DNA from: Nitrospinota bacterium | GTDB lineage: Bacteria; UBA8248 | Assembly (NCBI GenBank): GCA_026706735.1 | Contig: JAPOYD010000179.1 | Span: 11,027-63,084, forward strand | Reading direction: 5' to 3' | Length of the DNA: 52,058 nucleotides | In this document: positions 43,046 through 52,058 of the stretch, piece by piece | Layout: each line of letters starts with the position of its first letter | Position numbering within the stretch: the stretch's first letter is position 1 | Translations under genes and position numbers: made by a program | Notes under the pieces: generated by a model | Database searches by the model: none | Told to the model about the DNA's origin: nothing | The model's input: only the letters and a program-made list of their open reading frames with translations

Positions 43046-44026
43046 CTAATACGGCACGTCGATGAGCATTCCCTCGCCCGAGCGCATATCCTCTTCCAGA
43101 AGCTCGTGCATCGCCTTCGTAACCGGCCCAGGCTTGCCGTCCCCGATGACCTGATCGTCCCACTGCGTGACGGGGGCGACGTATATCGAGCTTCCGATGA
43201 GCATCATCTCGGCGGACGCCTTGGCCTCGGCCACCGGAATGTCGTCCACCACCACGTCGGCGATGACGCCCTGATCCACGAGGCGGCTCGCGAGTTCCAG
43301 GAGACGCTTCACGGTGCAGCCCGAGAGAATGTTGTCGAATCTGGGATGCCGCAGCACGCCCTCTGCAGTCACGAAGGCGCAGTTCATGTTCGAGCCCTCG
43401 CCCACGTTGCCCGCCTCGTCCACGAAGATGCCGTTGTCGAGGCCCTCTTCTTTCGCCTCCATCTGCATGAGGGTGTTGGGCAGGTAGTTCGTGCTCTTGG
43501 TGACCGCGTAGAGCGGCGGCTTGATGGGGTAGGTCGTCGTCATCACGCGCATGCCTTCCGCGTAGTAGCGCTCAGGGTAGTCCAAGCCGCCGAAGATCAT
43601 CACGAAAAAGGCGGGCTTGGCGTCGCCTGCGGGTATCAGCCCCAGGTTGCCCGTTCCCGAAGAGGCCCAGTAGCGGATGGAACCCTCGCGGCGGCCCGAG
43701 AGCGCGCTCGTGCGGATGACGATCTCGCGCATCTCCTCGCGGCTCGGCAGTTCGAGCTTGGAAGCCTCCGCCGAGCGGATGAAGCGGTCCAGGTGGTTTT
43801 CGAGGTCGTAGATCTTCCCCTCGATGATGGCCGCGGTGTCGAAGATGCCGTGACCCCGGTGGACCATGTGGTCGTCGAAGGGAATGACCATGAGGGCAGG
43901 GTCCGTCACCACGCCGCCCAGGTAACTCGAGTAAAACGCCGAAAAATCGACCTCCTGCGCCTCGCGCAGGTTATAGAGACTATCGAGTACGTCCTCTCTG
44001 GTGAGCACGCCTATGCTTTCCGCCAT
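43046..44026 (-). CDS. Class IV aminotransferase (branched-chain / D-amino acid type)
   Basis: 326 residues from the ATG at 44026 (AAGGAG 7 bases upstream). The PLP fold type IV pattern includes 'DHMVHRGHGIFDTAAIIEGKIYDLENHLDRF', the Schiff-base Lys177 in AVTKSTNYL, EAGNVGEGSNMNCAFV for phosphate binding, and MMLIGSSIYVAPV. Branched-chain aminotransferases, D-alanine aminotransferases and ADC lyase share this fold; the RYW...GTGNLG region does not settle the specificity. Divergent from the acyl-CoA dehydrogenase gene. Confidence 0.88.
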   Translation of the reverse strand: MAESIGVLTREDVLDSLYNLREAQEVDFSAFYSSYLGGVVTDPALMVIPFDDHMVHRGHGIFDTAAIIEGKIYDLENHLDRFIRSAEASKLELPSREEMREIVIRTSALSGRREGSIRYWASSGTGNLGLIPAGDAKPAFFVMIFGGLDYPERYYAEGMRVMTTTYPIKPPLYAVTKSTNYLPNTLMQMEAKEEGLDNGIFVDEAGNVGEGSNMNCAFVTAEGVLRHPRFDNILSGCTVKRLLELASRLVDQGVIADVVVDDIPVAEAKASAEMMLIGSSIYVAPVTQWDDQVIGDGKPGPVTKAMHELLEEDMRSGEGMLIDVPY

Positions 44027-44205
44027 GGTCTTCTCCTTATGCCTTGCAGCCATACCCCGCAATTCCGGGGAATCATCTTGGTGGTTGAACCCTTGTTTCA
44101 TCCGAAGTTATCCGCATGATGCCGCGTGGGTGATTTTCGGGCAAGGGCCTGCTACATTGTCGCCCGGATGGATTGAGGTATTGGAGTGAACCGGAGGCAT
44201 TGTTG

Positions 44206-45348
44206 ATGCAGGACAACGGTTTCTTGAGCGAAGAGCAGAAGATGGTGCGCGATATGGTGCGCGATTTCTGTGAGCGCGAAATCGCCCCCCAGGCGTCGGA
44301 GATAGACGAGGGCCGCTTCCCGGCGGAGGTCGTGAAGGGCATGGGCGAGCTCGGGCTGATGGGCCTCACCGTGCCTGACGCTTACGGCGGAGGGGGCGCG
44401 GACCCGGTCTCTATGGCGCTGGCGACAGAAGAGGTCGCCGCCGCGTGTCCATCGACGAGCGCGATCTTCGCCGCGCACAACTCGCTCGTCTGCGAACCGG
44501 TCTACCGCTTCGGGAGCGAGGGACAAAAGGAAAAGTATTTGTACGGCCTTGCGGACGGCTCGTGCATCGGCGCCTTCGCCTTGACGGAACCGGGCGCGGG
44601 TTCGGACGCCGCCTCGCTCACCACGAGCGCGGTGCGCGAGGGAGACGCCTACCGCATCAACGGCGTCAAGCGCTTCATCACCAGCGGCAAGCAGGCGGGC
44701 CTTTGCCTCCTCTTCGCGGTGACGGATCGCGCCATGCGCCACAAAGGGCTGAGCGCCTTCCTGGTGCCGAGCGAAGCCGTGGGCTTCGAGGTCGTGCGCA
44801 GCGAGGAGAAGATGGGGATGCACGGGTGTTCGATATCGGAGCTTCGCTTCGACGCTGTGGAACTGCCCGAGGCGAACCGCATGGGGGATGAGGGGCAGGG
44901 CTTCGAGCTGGCGATGCGGATCCTGGATTCGGGGCGCATCATCGTCGCGGCCCAGGGATTGGGCTTTGCGCGGGCGTGTCTCGACGCATCGGTGGCCTAT
45001 GCGCGCGAGCGCGAGACGTTCGGCGTCCCGATAAAGGATCACCAGCCTGTTGCGTGGAAGCTCGCCGACATGGCCGTGCGCGTCCACGGCGCGCGTCTGC
45101 TGACGCTCAAGGCGGCGCGCCTCAAGGAGGCGGGCGCGCCCTATTCGGCCGAATCCGCCATCGCCAAGGTGTTCGCCACCGACGCCGCCCAGCGAAACGC
45201 CGAGGAAGGCGTTCAACTCCACGGAGGCAACGGCTACATGCGCGAGTATCCCGTGGAGCGCTTCTACCGGGCTTCGAAGGTGACGCAGATCTACGAGGGC
45301 ACGAACGAGATCCTCCGCCAGGTCATCGCCAAGCACCTGCTCAACTGA
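44206..45348 (+). CDS. Acyl-CoA dehydrogenase
   Basis: 380 residues from the ATG at 44206 (GGAGG 8 bases upstream). It shows the three-domain flavoprotein pattern: AFALTEPGAGSDAASL, RFITSGKQAGLCL, 'ERETFGVPIKDHQPVAWKLADM', QLHGGNGYMREYPVERFYR, and YEGTNEILRQVIAKHLL. It oxidises acyl-CoA to enoyl-CoA and passes electrons to ETF. The ETF:quinone oxidoreductase-like protein at 49405 could receive them. Chain length or branching specificity is not clear. Confidence 0.94.
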   Translation: MQDNGFLSEEQKMVRDMVRDFCEREIAPQASEIDEGRFPAEVVKGMGELGLMGLTVPDAYGGGGADPVSMALATEEVAAACPSTSAIFAAHNSLVCEPVYRFGSEGQKEKYLYGLADGSCIGAFALTEPGAGSDAASLTTSAVREGDAYRINGVKRFITSGKQAGLCLLFAVTDRAMRHKGLSAFLVPSEAVGFEVVRSEEKMGMHGCSISELRFDAVELPEANRMGDEGQGFELAMRILDSGRIIVAAQGLGFARACLDASVAYARERETFGVPIKDHQPVAWKLADMAVRVHGARLLTLKAARLKEAGAPYSAESAIAKVFATDAAQRNAEEGVQLHGGNGYMREYPVERFYRASKVTQIYEGTNEILRQVIAKHLLN

Positions 45349-45591
45349 TACGAAATCCGCCCACCGCCCATATTTTGCGTATCACGGAAGAGAAACGCTG
45401 CTTTGAGGCGCACGTATGAACGACAAATCCATTTGCCGCTCACTTTTGGGTGAAAATGATTGACAAAACCTTTTGTCGTGCATTTATTAACGAAAAAAGC
45501 ATCTCCGCCCAGTCATAGAGATGATGAGCCGATGTTGTTCTCTCTCGTTCGCTCGAATGATTCCTGGAAGAAGCGGGCGCCTCGCGGGCGC

Positions 45592-46209
45592 ATGCGCCGC
45601 CGTGTTGCGCTCACCGTCGCCCTCGCTTTCCTCGTGAGCGGCTGCGTGACGCCCACGCCCAGGCGGCAGGAGAACATTTGTTTGGTTTTCGACCAGCAGC
45701 CCGACTGGTACGATTACGCCCGCGCGTCCGAGAAAAGCTGGGGAACGCCGGTGCACGTGCTCATGGCGTTCGTGAAGAAAGAATCGAGCTTTCAGAGCCA
45801 CGCGAGACCGCCCATGCGGTGGTTTCTGTTCATTCCGCTCGGCCGCGCCTCCACGGCTTTGGGCTATGCGCAGCCACTGAACCAGACCTGGGGGGATTAC
45901 AAGGCGGAGCGCGGCAGCTGGCTGAGCAGCCGCTCGCGCATGAAGGACGCGCTCGACTTCATCGGCTGGTACAACGCCAAGTCAAGGCGCGAACTGGGCA
46001 TCTCCTTGAACGACGCGCACAGGCTCTACCTCGCCTATCACGAGGGCAGGGGCGGCTACCGGCGCGGCACCTGGAAGAAGAAGCCGAAAGTGCGCCGCGC
46101 CGCGCAGCGCGTGGCCGAAACCGCCCGGCTCTACAAGGCCCAGCTCGCGCGCTGCGAGTCGAGGTTTCGGTGTGATTCCTGGTATCAGATCTGGCCCTTT
46201 TGCCGCTGA
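45592..46209 (+). CDS. Lipoprotein lytic transglycosylase (SLT-like)
   Basis: 205 residues from the ATG at 45592, chosen because it gives an ideal lipoprotein signal (MRRRVALTVALAFLVSGC, lipobox LVSGC). The frame is open to 45460, and 45532 is another ATG. The SLT fold is seen in VHVLMAFVKKESSFQSHARP (catalytic Glu in KKESSF), ALGYAQPLNQTW, and LAYHEGRGGY. It cleaves peptidoglycan between MurNAc and GlcNAc on the periplasmic side. The C-terminus ends in a Cys-containing tail (CESRFRCDSWYQIWPFC) that may form disulfides. Confidence 0.85.
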   Translation: MRRRVALTVALAFLVSGCVTPTPRRQENICLVFDQQPDWYDYARASEKSWGTPVHVLMAFVKKESSFQSHARPPMRWFLFIPLGRASTALGYAQPLNQTWGDYKAERGSWLSSRSRMKDALDFIGWYNAKSRRELGISLNDAHRLYLAYHEGRGGYRRGTWKKKPKVRRAAQRVAETARLYKAQLARCESRFRCDSWYQIWPFCR

Positions 46210-46219
46210 GGTTTTCTGA

Positions 46220-46900
46220 ATGTTTTCATTTCGTTTACGTACATGCTCCGCAATGGCCGCAGGCCTCTTTACCGCGCTTCTCACCTTCGCTCCCGGCGCT
46301 CTCTGTGCGCAGGAGATCGTGCTCGGCCGCTTCTCGGCGGGCGACCTCACAGGCTGGGAGCCCAAGAGCTTCAAGGGCGAGACCCGCTATCGCCTTGCAA
46401 AGGATGGCGGCGGCGAAACCGTCCTGGAAGCGGTGAGCAAAGCGGCTGCGTCCGGCCTCGTGCTCGAGCGGAAGATCGACGTCACCAAAACGCCTGTTCT
46501 CATCTGGCGCTGGCGGATCGAGCGTCCCGTCAACCCGCCGGATGAACTCTCGAAAGAAGGGGACGACTTCGCCGTTCGGGTCTATTTCCTGGCGCCCGGC
46601 GCCGGCTGGCTCTCTTTTCCCGATTCGGTGGTCTACGTCTGGGCCAGCCGCCAGCCCGAAGGCTCCGCCTGGCCGAACCCCTACACGAAGAAGGCCCACA
46701 TGGTCGCCGTCGATTCGGGCGCGCGCCACGCCGGGCAGTGGCGCATCCATCGCCGGAACATGCGCGAGGATTTCAGGCGCTACTTCGGCCGCGACATCAC
46801 CGAGATCACCCACATCGCCATCATGACCGACACCGACAACAGCAAGCTCTCGGCGCGGGGCTGGTACGGCGACATCCGCGTCGCCCCCGCAAAGCCGTAA
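46220..46900 (+). CDS. DUF3047-family exported protein
   Basis: 226 residues with a signal peptide (MAAGLFTALLTFAPGALCA). DUF3047 features: 'LIWRWRIERPVNPPDELSKEGDD', FAVRVYFLA, VVYVWASRQPEG, RRNMREDFRRYFG, and IAIMTDTDNSKLSARGWYGDI. A lectin-like beta-sandwich in the periplasm is likely; the function of the family is not established. It starts 10 bp after the transglycosylase stop, so the two are probably cotranscribed. Confidence 0.87.
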   Translation: MFSFRLRTCSAMAAGLFTALLTFAPGALCAQEIVLGRFSAGDLTGWEPKSFKGETRYRLAKDGGGETVLEAVSKAAASGLVLERKIDVTKTPVLIWRWRIERPVNPPDELSKEGDDFAVRVYFLAPGAGWLSFPDSVVYVWASRQPEGSAWPNPYTKKAHMVAVDSGARHAGQWRIHRRNMREDFRRYFGRDITEITHIAIMTDTDNSKLSARGWYGDIRVAPAKP

Positions 46901-46942
46901 GGCGCTTCTCGCGTAGGGCTTCCCCGTATTCGGCGGCGCATG

Positions 46943-47140
46943 AGGGGCTGTTGAAAAAGTCCCCTAAAAGTGTTGTTGCCCCTCCTCAATCGAGAGTGCT
47001 CACCGTCATTCCGGCGAAAGCCGGAATCCATTTTTACGCCCTTTGCCTTTCGTCGGGGTTCCCGCGCATCGGCGGGGAAAGAAATGCCGCCGTTCATTCA
47101 CCCGCACCCGCAAATGGATTCCGGCTTTCGCCGGAATGAC
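46943..47140. repeat. Hairpin plus inverted GTCATTCCGGCG pair
   Basis: GGGGCTGTTGAAAAAGTCCCC lies at 46944-46964 in part. The element GTCATTCCGGCG..GCCGGAATCC (47005-47029) recurs inverted at 47116-47140. The 46901-47223 gap has no gene that I can see. Confidence 0.75.
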
Positions 47141-47223
47141 GAGCAAAGGCGAAGAGGCAAAACAAATTTTGCTTGTTGGAAGTTCGGCGGCGGATTGTGT
47201 TCTACGTGATGCAGCTAGGTGTG

Positions 47224-48063
47224 CTAGTCGCCTGTCTGTTCCTTGTGCTTTTCGATGGCCGCCATCGCCTGCTCGCGATCTTCAGGGTCTTCCACGCGGC
47301 GCGCGGTATCGGTGGCGGCGTCGATTTGCCCGTCTTCCGCCTGCGCAACGGCGATATCCCGGTAGGCCCAGGAGCGGTAAAGCGGCTTGCTGATGCCGCT
47401 GGCGGAGTTGAGGGCGGCGGGGAAATCTCCCGCATTCGCCTGGCCCGTGGCGATTTCCTGCAAGGCCCAGGAGCGCCAGGCGGGGTCGCCGATTTCGCGG
47501 GCGTTCTGAACGGCGGCGGTGAAATCCCCCGCCTCGGCCATTTCCATGACGCTTAACCACGCTTGTTCGGAAAGGCGTTTTTCGTCGCGGATCTCCTCGA
47601 TCGCCTCCAGAGCGATGTTCATCGTGTGGGAGGCGATGATAGCACCGGGACCACTCTGAACGGCGGAAAAGTGTTTGAGCGCCTCCATTTGATCGTCGGG
47701 GTCGTCGATGCGGCGTATCGTCTCTATGGCTTCGCTGATTTGTCCCACTCTTGTCTGGGCGATCGCAATCTCCCGCAAGGCGGCGGCGTAAAAAAGAGCG
47801 CTTCCGATGCCTCGGGCGGTCTCGATGGCGGCGTCGATATCCCCCGCCTGCGCCTGTTCGCTGGCGAGCTCGCTCAGATGAATGGAGTGGTTGGTGATTT
47901 CGCTCAGGAATCGGGCGTTTTCGGCCTCGGGCGTGATCTTTCGCCCGTCAAGCGTCTCCTCCCGGACTTCTTCGCTTTCCGGCAAGAAAGAAGCAGGAGA
48001 TGGTGCTTCGTCTTCGCGCGAAGCTCTAAAAATTCTTGTGAAACTCCGGAAAATGTTTCTCAA
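47224..48063 (-). CDS. Alpha-solenoid repeat protein, copy 2
   Basis: 279 residues. A basic/aromatic N-terminus (MRNIFRSFTRIFRAS) is followed by a variable linker, then about six helical repeats of 33-35 residues with the pattern 'A..GD..AA...A..I.......ALREIA.AQ...G' (for example IDAAIETARGIGSALFYAAA). The units resemble TPR-like solenoids and would form a protein-binding scaffold. No signal peptide is present. It is a tandem duplicate of 48332-49171, 1108 bp apart, with very high identity through most of the length and a diverged linker at residues 15-50. Function unknown. Confidence 0.8.
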   Translation of the reverse strand: MRNIFRSFTRIFRASREDEAPSPASFLPESEEVREETLDGRKITPEAENARFLSEITNHSIHLSELASEQAQAGDIDAAIETARGIGSALFYAAALREIAIAQTRVGQISEAIETIRRIDDPDDQMEALKHFSAVQSGPGAIIASHTMNIALEAIEEIRDEKRLSEQAWLSVMEMAEAGDFTAAVQNAREIGDPAWRSWALQEIATGQANAGDFPAALNSASGISKPLYRSWAYRDIAVAQAEDGQIDAATDTARRVEDPEDREQAMAAIEKHKEQTGD

Positions 48064-48077
48064 CCGGTTCCTCGCCT

Positions 48078-48091
48078 ATCCCGTACGGGAG
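48078..48091. promoter_or_regulatory. CCCGTACGGG palindrome upstream of solenoid gene (and 49187-49198)
   Basis: A perfect CCCGTACGGG sits about 20 bp before the 48063 start, and a near-identical CTCGTACGGGAG at 49187-49198 occupies the same place before the 49171 gene. Conservation where flanks have diverged suggests an operator. Confidence 0.45.
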
Positions 48092-48331
48092 TGTTTGTCT
48101 CGATCCCGCACGGTCTTTTCATAAGATTGATGTTGTATGTATGCCGCTCCAATCTATTCTAATATAGCGCATTATTTCTTCGCATTCACTTTATTTTTTA
48201 TTTTGCAAAAGAAAATGCTCTCAGATAGCTGGAATTATGGATTTTTACCGCGAAAATGGCAGGGGAGTAAAGAAAATAGGGAAAAACAGGTTCGGCGACG
48301 AGTTCCGCGATGTCGGCGGCGCGGCTTGGCG

Positions 48332-49171
48332 CTAGGCGCTGCGTTGCGCCTTGTGCTTTTCGACCGCCGCCATCGCCTGCCCGCGATCTTCGGGGTCTTC
48401 CACGCGGCGCGCCGTATCCGTGGCGGCTTCGATTTGCCCGGCTTCCGCCTGCGCGACCGCGATATCCCGATACGCCCAGGAGCGGTAAAGCGCCTTGCTG
48501 ATGCCGCTGGCGGAGTTGAGGGCGGCGGGGAAATCTCCCGCATTCGCCTGGCCCGTGGCGATTTCCTGCAAGGCCCAGGAGCGCCAGGCGGGGTCGCCGA
48601 TTTCGCGGGCGCTCTGAACGGCGGCGGTGAAATCCCCCGCCTCGGCCAGATCCATGACGCTTCGCCACGCTTTTTCGGAAAGGCTTTTTTCGTCGCGGAT
48701 CTCCTCGATCGCCTCCAGAGCGATGTTCAACGCGTGGGAGGCGATTCCAGCGGTGGGGCCACTCTGCACGGCGGAGAAGTGCTTGAGCGCCTCCATTTGA
48801 TCGTCGGGGTCATCGATGCGGCGTATCGTCTCGATGGCTTCGCTGATTTGTCCCACCCTTGTCTGGGCGATCGCAATCTCCCGCAAGGCAGAGGCGTAGA
48901 AAAGAGCGCTTCCGATGCCTCGGGCAGTCTCGATGGCGGCGTCGATATCCCCCGCCTGCGCCTGTTCGCTGGCGAGCTCGCTCAGGTGAATGGAGTGGTT
49001 GGTGATTTCGCTGAGGTATCGGGCGCTTTCTTCCCCGTGCGTCAGCTTGCGTTCGGCGGGCGTTTCCTCTCGTGTTTCTGCGACTTCCGGTAAGAAAGAG
49101 GCCGGCTCCGGCCTCTCGGCTTTTTGCGAAGCCCCCAGAAATCCCAAGAAACTCCGGATCAAGTTTCTCAT
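48332..49171 (-). CDS. Alpha-solenoid repeat protein, copy 1
   Basis: 279 residues with the same layout as the neighbour: MRNLIRSFLGFLGAS start, variable acidic linker, then six TPR-like helical units ending 'MAAVEKHKAQRSA'. Repeats include EAGDFTAAVQSAREIGDPAW and RVGQISEAIETIRRID. It is transcribed toward the other copy with 268 bp between them; that gap is AT-rich and holds nothing recognised apart from the palindrome. A scaffold or partner-binding role is inferred; no catalytic motif is visible. Confidence 0.8.
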   Translation of the reverse strand: MRNLIRSFLGFLGASQKAERPEPASFLPEVAETREETPAERKLTHGEESARYLSEITNHSIHLSELASEQAQAGDIDAAIETARGIGSALFYASALREIAIAQTRVGQISEAIETIRRIDDPDDQMEALKHFSAVQSGPTAGIASHALNIALEAIEEIRDEKSLSEKAWRSVMDLAEAGDFTAAVQSAREIGDPAWRSWALQEIATGQANAGDFPAALNSASGISKALYRSWAYRDIAVAQAEAGQIEAATDTARRVEDPEDRGQAMAAVEKHKAQRSA

Positions 49172-49404
49172 ATGGCCCTCCCATATCTCGTACGGGAGCG
49201 TTCGCCATGGTTCAAGGCGAACGTATATAGGGCCTCGTTCTGATTGCGTCGCCGTATGAAATCATTATCTTCGCATTTATTTTACATTGCAATAAATTAA
49301 GGACTTCATCGCTGAAATTACGAACCTCCGCCACGAAAATGACGAAGTAGAATGAAAATCGGCGGCTGACGCCGCATCCGCAGGGCTGGAGATTTGCGCG
49401 GTTT

Positions 49405-51441
49405 CTACTCCTCGATCGCCTCGGCGACGAGTTCGGCGATGTCGGCGGCGCGGATGTTCTTCTCCGGGTCGAGCGCCTTTAAGGCGTCATCGAACATCTG
49501 CATGCAGAAAGGACACGATACGGCGGCGGTTTTGGCCCCGCAGGCTTTCACGTCTTCGAGCCGCTCGTGGTTGATGCGCTTTTGGGGCTCATCGTCCATC
49601 CAGGCGTAGCCGCCACCAGCGCCGCAGCACAGCGATCGCGAGCGGTTGCGCGCGAGTTCTGTAAAACCGCCGTCCGATATCTGGTGCAAAACCTCGCGCG
49701 GGGCGTCGTATACCCCGTTGTGGCGGCCCAGGTAGCAGGGGTCGTGATAGGTGAGGGAGCCGAGCGATTTCCTGAGCTTGAGCTTTCCGGATTGGATGAG
49801 TTCCGCGATGAGCTGCGTGTGGTGCACCACCTCGTAGTTTCCACCGAAATCCGGGTATTCGTTCTTGTACGTGTTGAAGCAATGCGGGCAGGTGGTGATG
49901 ATTTTCTTCACCTCATAGCCGTTCAGCGTCTCGATGTTCTGCTTCGCGCACATCTGGAAGGTGAATTCGCCCCCCACCCGCCGGGCCGGGTCGCCCGTGC
50001 AGACCTCCTCAGCACCCAGGACGGCGAAGTCCACGCCCGCGGCGGCGAGAATCTTGACCATCGCCCTTGATACCTCGATGTTGCGGTCGATCATCGAACC
50101 CGTACAGCCCACCCAGTAGAGGTATTCCGCCTTCTCGCCGCTTGCGAGTACTTTCACGTCGAGCCCCTCGTACCATTCCTCCCGGTTGTGCTGCGCGCCC
50201 ACCCAGGGGTGGAGGCGCTCGTCCATCGACTTCAGGAACTGGCGCGCGTCCTCGCTCGTTTTGGACTCCATCATCACCAGGTAGCGGCGCATGTCCACCA
50301 TCTTGGGGATGTGCTCGATGAAGACGGGGCACTCCTGCTGGCAGGCCCCGCAGGTGCGGCAGCCCCAGAGCTCTTCTTCGAGTACGGCTGGCTTGTCCTC
50401 CGGCTCGCCGAACAGGGGCGGCCGCTCGCCCGCCTCTCCGTTATCCGCGAGCGCCGCCGGGCCCGCTTCGCTCAGGTGCGCCTTCATGTCCTGGATCAGT
50501 TTTTTGGGGTTGAGCGGCACGCCGCTCATGAAGGCGGGACAGACGTCCTGGCAGCGGCCGCAGTTCGTGCATGCGTCCAGATCCAGCAGGTTCTTCCAGG
50601 TGTACTCTTCTATTTTCTCAACGCCGAGATTTTCGATGGCTTCCGGGTCCGCTTCCATCGTCGCCTCGATGTCGATGAAGCTCAGCTTGCCGCTGGACTC
50701 GAGATTTCTGCAGAACATGTTCAACAGGCCGTACCAGATGTGGTTGAATTTCCCGAAACCCATATAGCCGAGCAGCACGAACGCTGTTATGGCGTGGAAC
50801 CACCAGTTGATGCGGTGGAGGAACCGGAGCGTCTCGAGGCTCAACCCCTGGAGGGTCAGGGCGACCGCGTAGCCGCCCGGCGACCAGGGGGCGAGAGAGG
50901 GGTTGTCCCTGAGTTCAGTCGCCGCGATGCGCAGCCCCTCCACGACGAAGCCCTGAACGAAGACGAGCAGGAGCAGCCACAGCGCGAGGTAGTCGTCGAG
51001 CACGGAGTTCATGCGCTCGGGCTTCATCACAAGCCGCCGCCATAGCGCCATCAGCAAGCCGACGATCCCCAAAAGGCCGAAGCCGTCGCTCAGCAGCGAG
51101 TAGCCCAGGTAGAGGTTACCCTTGAGGTAGTGGATTCCCGTCCATTCCTGAACGGCAATCATCGACGTGGCGATGAGTTCGGCGAAAAAGCCGTAGAAGA
51201 TGAACAGGTGCATGAGGCCGGGGTAGGGATCCCGCAGCATCCGGCGATGGACCACCAGCTCATCCACGACGCCCCAGAGGCGCTTCACCGGTTTATCGGT
51301 TCTCAGCTCGCCGCCGCCCAGGCGCCACAGGCGCACACGCTGGTAGATGCCGTAGGACATCACGCCGATCGCCGCCGCGGCGAAGAGGTAGACCAGTGGA
51401 CCCAGGACGATGTTCCAGTAAATTTCCCGCGTAGGCGTCAT
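49405..51441 (-). CDS. Membrane Fe-S oxidoreductase, ETF:quinone oxidoreductase-like (HdrD-related)
   Basis: 678 residues. Six membrane helices of the nitrate-reductase-gamma type occupy about residues 1-250, with His residues for b haem. Two [4Fe-4S] motifs follow ([24 protein letters not shown]), then two heterodisulfide-reductase CCG domains (WVGCTGSM...[17 protein letters not shown]...[10 protein letters not shown]...CPFCMQMF). This order is that of proteins proposed to carry electrons from ETF to quinone during acyl-CoA oxidation. An acyl-CoA dehydrogenase is encoded 4 kb away; no etfAB is in the window. Confidence 0.9.
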   Translation of the reverse strand: MTPTREIYWNIVLGPLVYLFAAAAIGVMSYGIYQRVRLWRLGGGELRTDKPVKRLWGVVDELVVHRRMLRDPYPGLMHLFIFYGFFAELIATSMIAVQEWTGIHYLKGNLYLGYSLLSDGFGLLGIVGLLMALWRRLVMKPERMNSVLDDYLALWLLLLVFVQGFVVEGLRIAATELRDNPSLAPWSPGGYAVALTLQGLSLETLRFLHRINWWFHAITAFVLLGYMGFGKFNHIWYGLLNMFCRNLESSGKLSFIDIEATMEADPEAIENLGVEKIEEYTWKNLLDLDACTNCGRCQDVCPAFMSGVPLNPKKLIQDMKAHLSEAGPAALADNGEAGERPPLFGEPEDKPAVLEEELWGCRTCGACQQECPVFIEHIPKMVDMRRYLVMMESKTSEDARQFLKSMDERLHPWVGAQHNREEWYEGLDVKVLASGEKAEYLYWVGCTGSMIDRNIEVSRAMVKILAAAGVDFAVLGAEEVCTGDPARRVGGEFTFQMCAKQNIETLNGYEVKKIITTCPHCFNTYKNEYPDFGGNYEVVHHTQLIAELIQSGKLKLRKSLGSLTYHDPCYLGRHNGVYDAPREVLHQISDGGFTELARNRSRSLCCGAGGGYAWMDDEPQKRINHERLEDVKACGAKTAAVSCPFCMQMFDDALKALDPEKNIRAADIAELVAEAIEE

Positions 51442-51614
51442 CTAAGAATCCTGTGGGGCGATTCGTTGCGTTTTCGTTCATTGCTGATTTTCCGAGGTTA
51501 CGAAAACTCGCCCGAAAAGTCGACACACTCCCGGGTTCATTTGAAACGCGGCTTTCTTTACAGGATAATCGAAGCTTCAACCTTATGGAGTGCACCGAAT
51601 CGCGGAGGCGGCGG

Positions 51615-52028
51615 ATGAGCGAGCGAAAAATACGGGTGCTGGTGGGCAAGCCCGGCCTCGACGGCCACGACAGGGGGGCGAAGGTGGTCGCGCGCGCGCT
51701 CCGGGACGCCGGCATGGAGGTAATTTACACGGGCATTCGCCAGACGCCCGAGCAAATCGCCTCGACCGCCATGCAGGAGGACGTCGACTGCGTGGGCCTC
51801 TCGATACTTTCGGGCGCGCACAACCACCTGTTCCCCAGAATCCGTGAATTGCTGGATGCGCACGGCATGGACGACGTTCTGCTCTTTGGCGGCGGCATCG
51901 TGCCCGATGAGGACATTCCCTTTCTCAAGGAAAAGGGGGTGGACGAGATTTTCACCCCGGGCGCGACGATGGAGGATATCGTCGCCTACGTGCGTGAAAC
52001 GGTGGCCGAGCGCAGGGAGAGCGCCTGA
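51615..52028 (+). CDS. Cobalamin-binding domain protein (methylmalonyl-CoA mutase C-terminal type)
   Basis: 137 residues from the ATG at 51615 (GGAGG 6 bases upstream). The B12 motif DxHxxG is seen in [20 protein letters not shown] with the Co-ligating His, followed by [10 protein letters not shown] and [10 protein letters not shown], completing the Rossmann-like domain. It is the small separate B12 subunit of an acyl-CoA mutase. The catalytic subunit is expected just beyond the window but is not seen. Genes ahead are divergent. Confidence 0.92.
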   Translation: MSERKIRVLVGKPGLDGHDRGAKVVARALRDAGMEVIYTGIRQTPEQIASTAMQEDVDCVGLSILSGAHNHLFPRIRELLDAHGMDDVLLFGGGIVPDEDIPFLKEKGVDEIFTPGATMEDIVAYVRETVAERRESA

Positions 52029-52058
52029 GGTCGCGGCTTCGTTGCGGCGCGAAGGCGC

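Overview
The window comes from a Gram-negative bacterium, mostly GC-rich. Evidence for an outer membrane is an RND pump, a MipA/OmpV-type protein, a lipoprotein transglycosylase and exported c-type cytochromes. Physiology looks respiratory and heterotrophic: CoA-transferase, acyl-CoA dehydrogenase, an ETF:quinone oxidoreductase-like Fe-S membrane protein, 2-oxoacid dehydrogenase E1 subunits, dihydrolipoamide dehydrogenase, a B12-dependent ribonucleotide reductase and a B12-binding domain protein. The phylum cannot be fixed from sequence alone; an uncultured environmental lineage is likely. No phage, CRISPR array or intact transposon was seen, only a decayed IS256-type transposase.

Layout. 0-3.4 kb: partial CaiB/BaiF CoA-transferase, cupin, exported SUMF1-domain protein, and two tandem copies of a small membrane/coiled-coil gene (one broken). 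3.5-7.9 kb: six-gene minus-strand cluster with a beta-propeller, three c-type cytochromes (one MauG/cytochrome c peroxidase-like), a VOC protein and a metallo-beta-lactamase-fold hydrolase. 8-13 kb: RibD-C reductase, E1 alpha/beta, and a sodium:solute symporter with a small membrane partner. 13.5-19.1 kb: more coiled-coil paralogues, MFS exporter, DUF3500 protein, MipA/OmpV. 19.1-22.2 kb: debris region with nested palindromes, a metallo-beta-lactamase fragment, a ChrR-type cupin gene and the dead transposase. 22.2-24.3 kb: small hydrolases.

24.5-39.3 kb is visibly more AT-rich than the flanks. It holds an RND efflux pair, then an apparent operon: zinc alcohol dehydrogenase, QueF-type reductase, molybdenum hydroxylase large subunit, and a carboxymuconolactone-decarboxylase/AhpD-like protein. 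That last gene carries an in-frame UGA where the second redox Cys of the CxxC motif belongs, followed by a hairpin with a GGUC loop at bacterial SECIS spacing, so I read it as a selenoprotein. Next come a free-standing 55-residue acidic peptide gene with its own promoter and terminator, an internally duplicated protein of unknown function, tRNA-Ala(CGC), and three tandem double-hairpin units with an almost invariant 20-nt loop. Then nrdJ, with paired NrdR-like boxes and DnaA-like boxes upstream.

39.9-52 kb: lpdA with a duplicated 3' fragment, a second SUMF1 protein whose C-terminus runs into repeat DNA, class IV aminotransferase, acyl-CoA dehydrogenase, lytic transglycosylase, DUF3047, two tandem alpha-solenoid paralogues, the Fe-S oxidoreductase and a B12-binding protein.

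Most promising signals: the selenocysteine CMD/AhpD gene and its unusual operon; the three-unit structured array at 35.37-35.65 kb; a phased GATAAATT repeat found at three intergenic sites; and the orphan acidic peptide gene.
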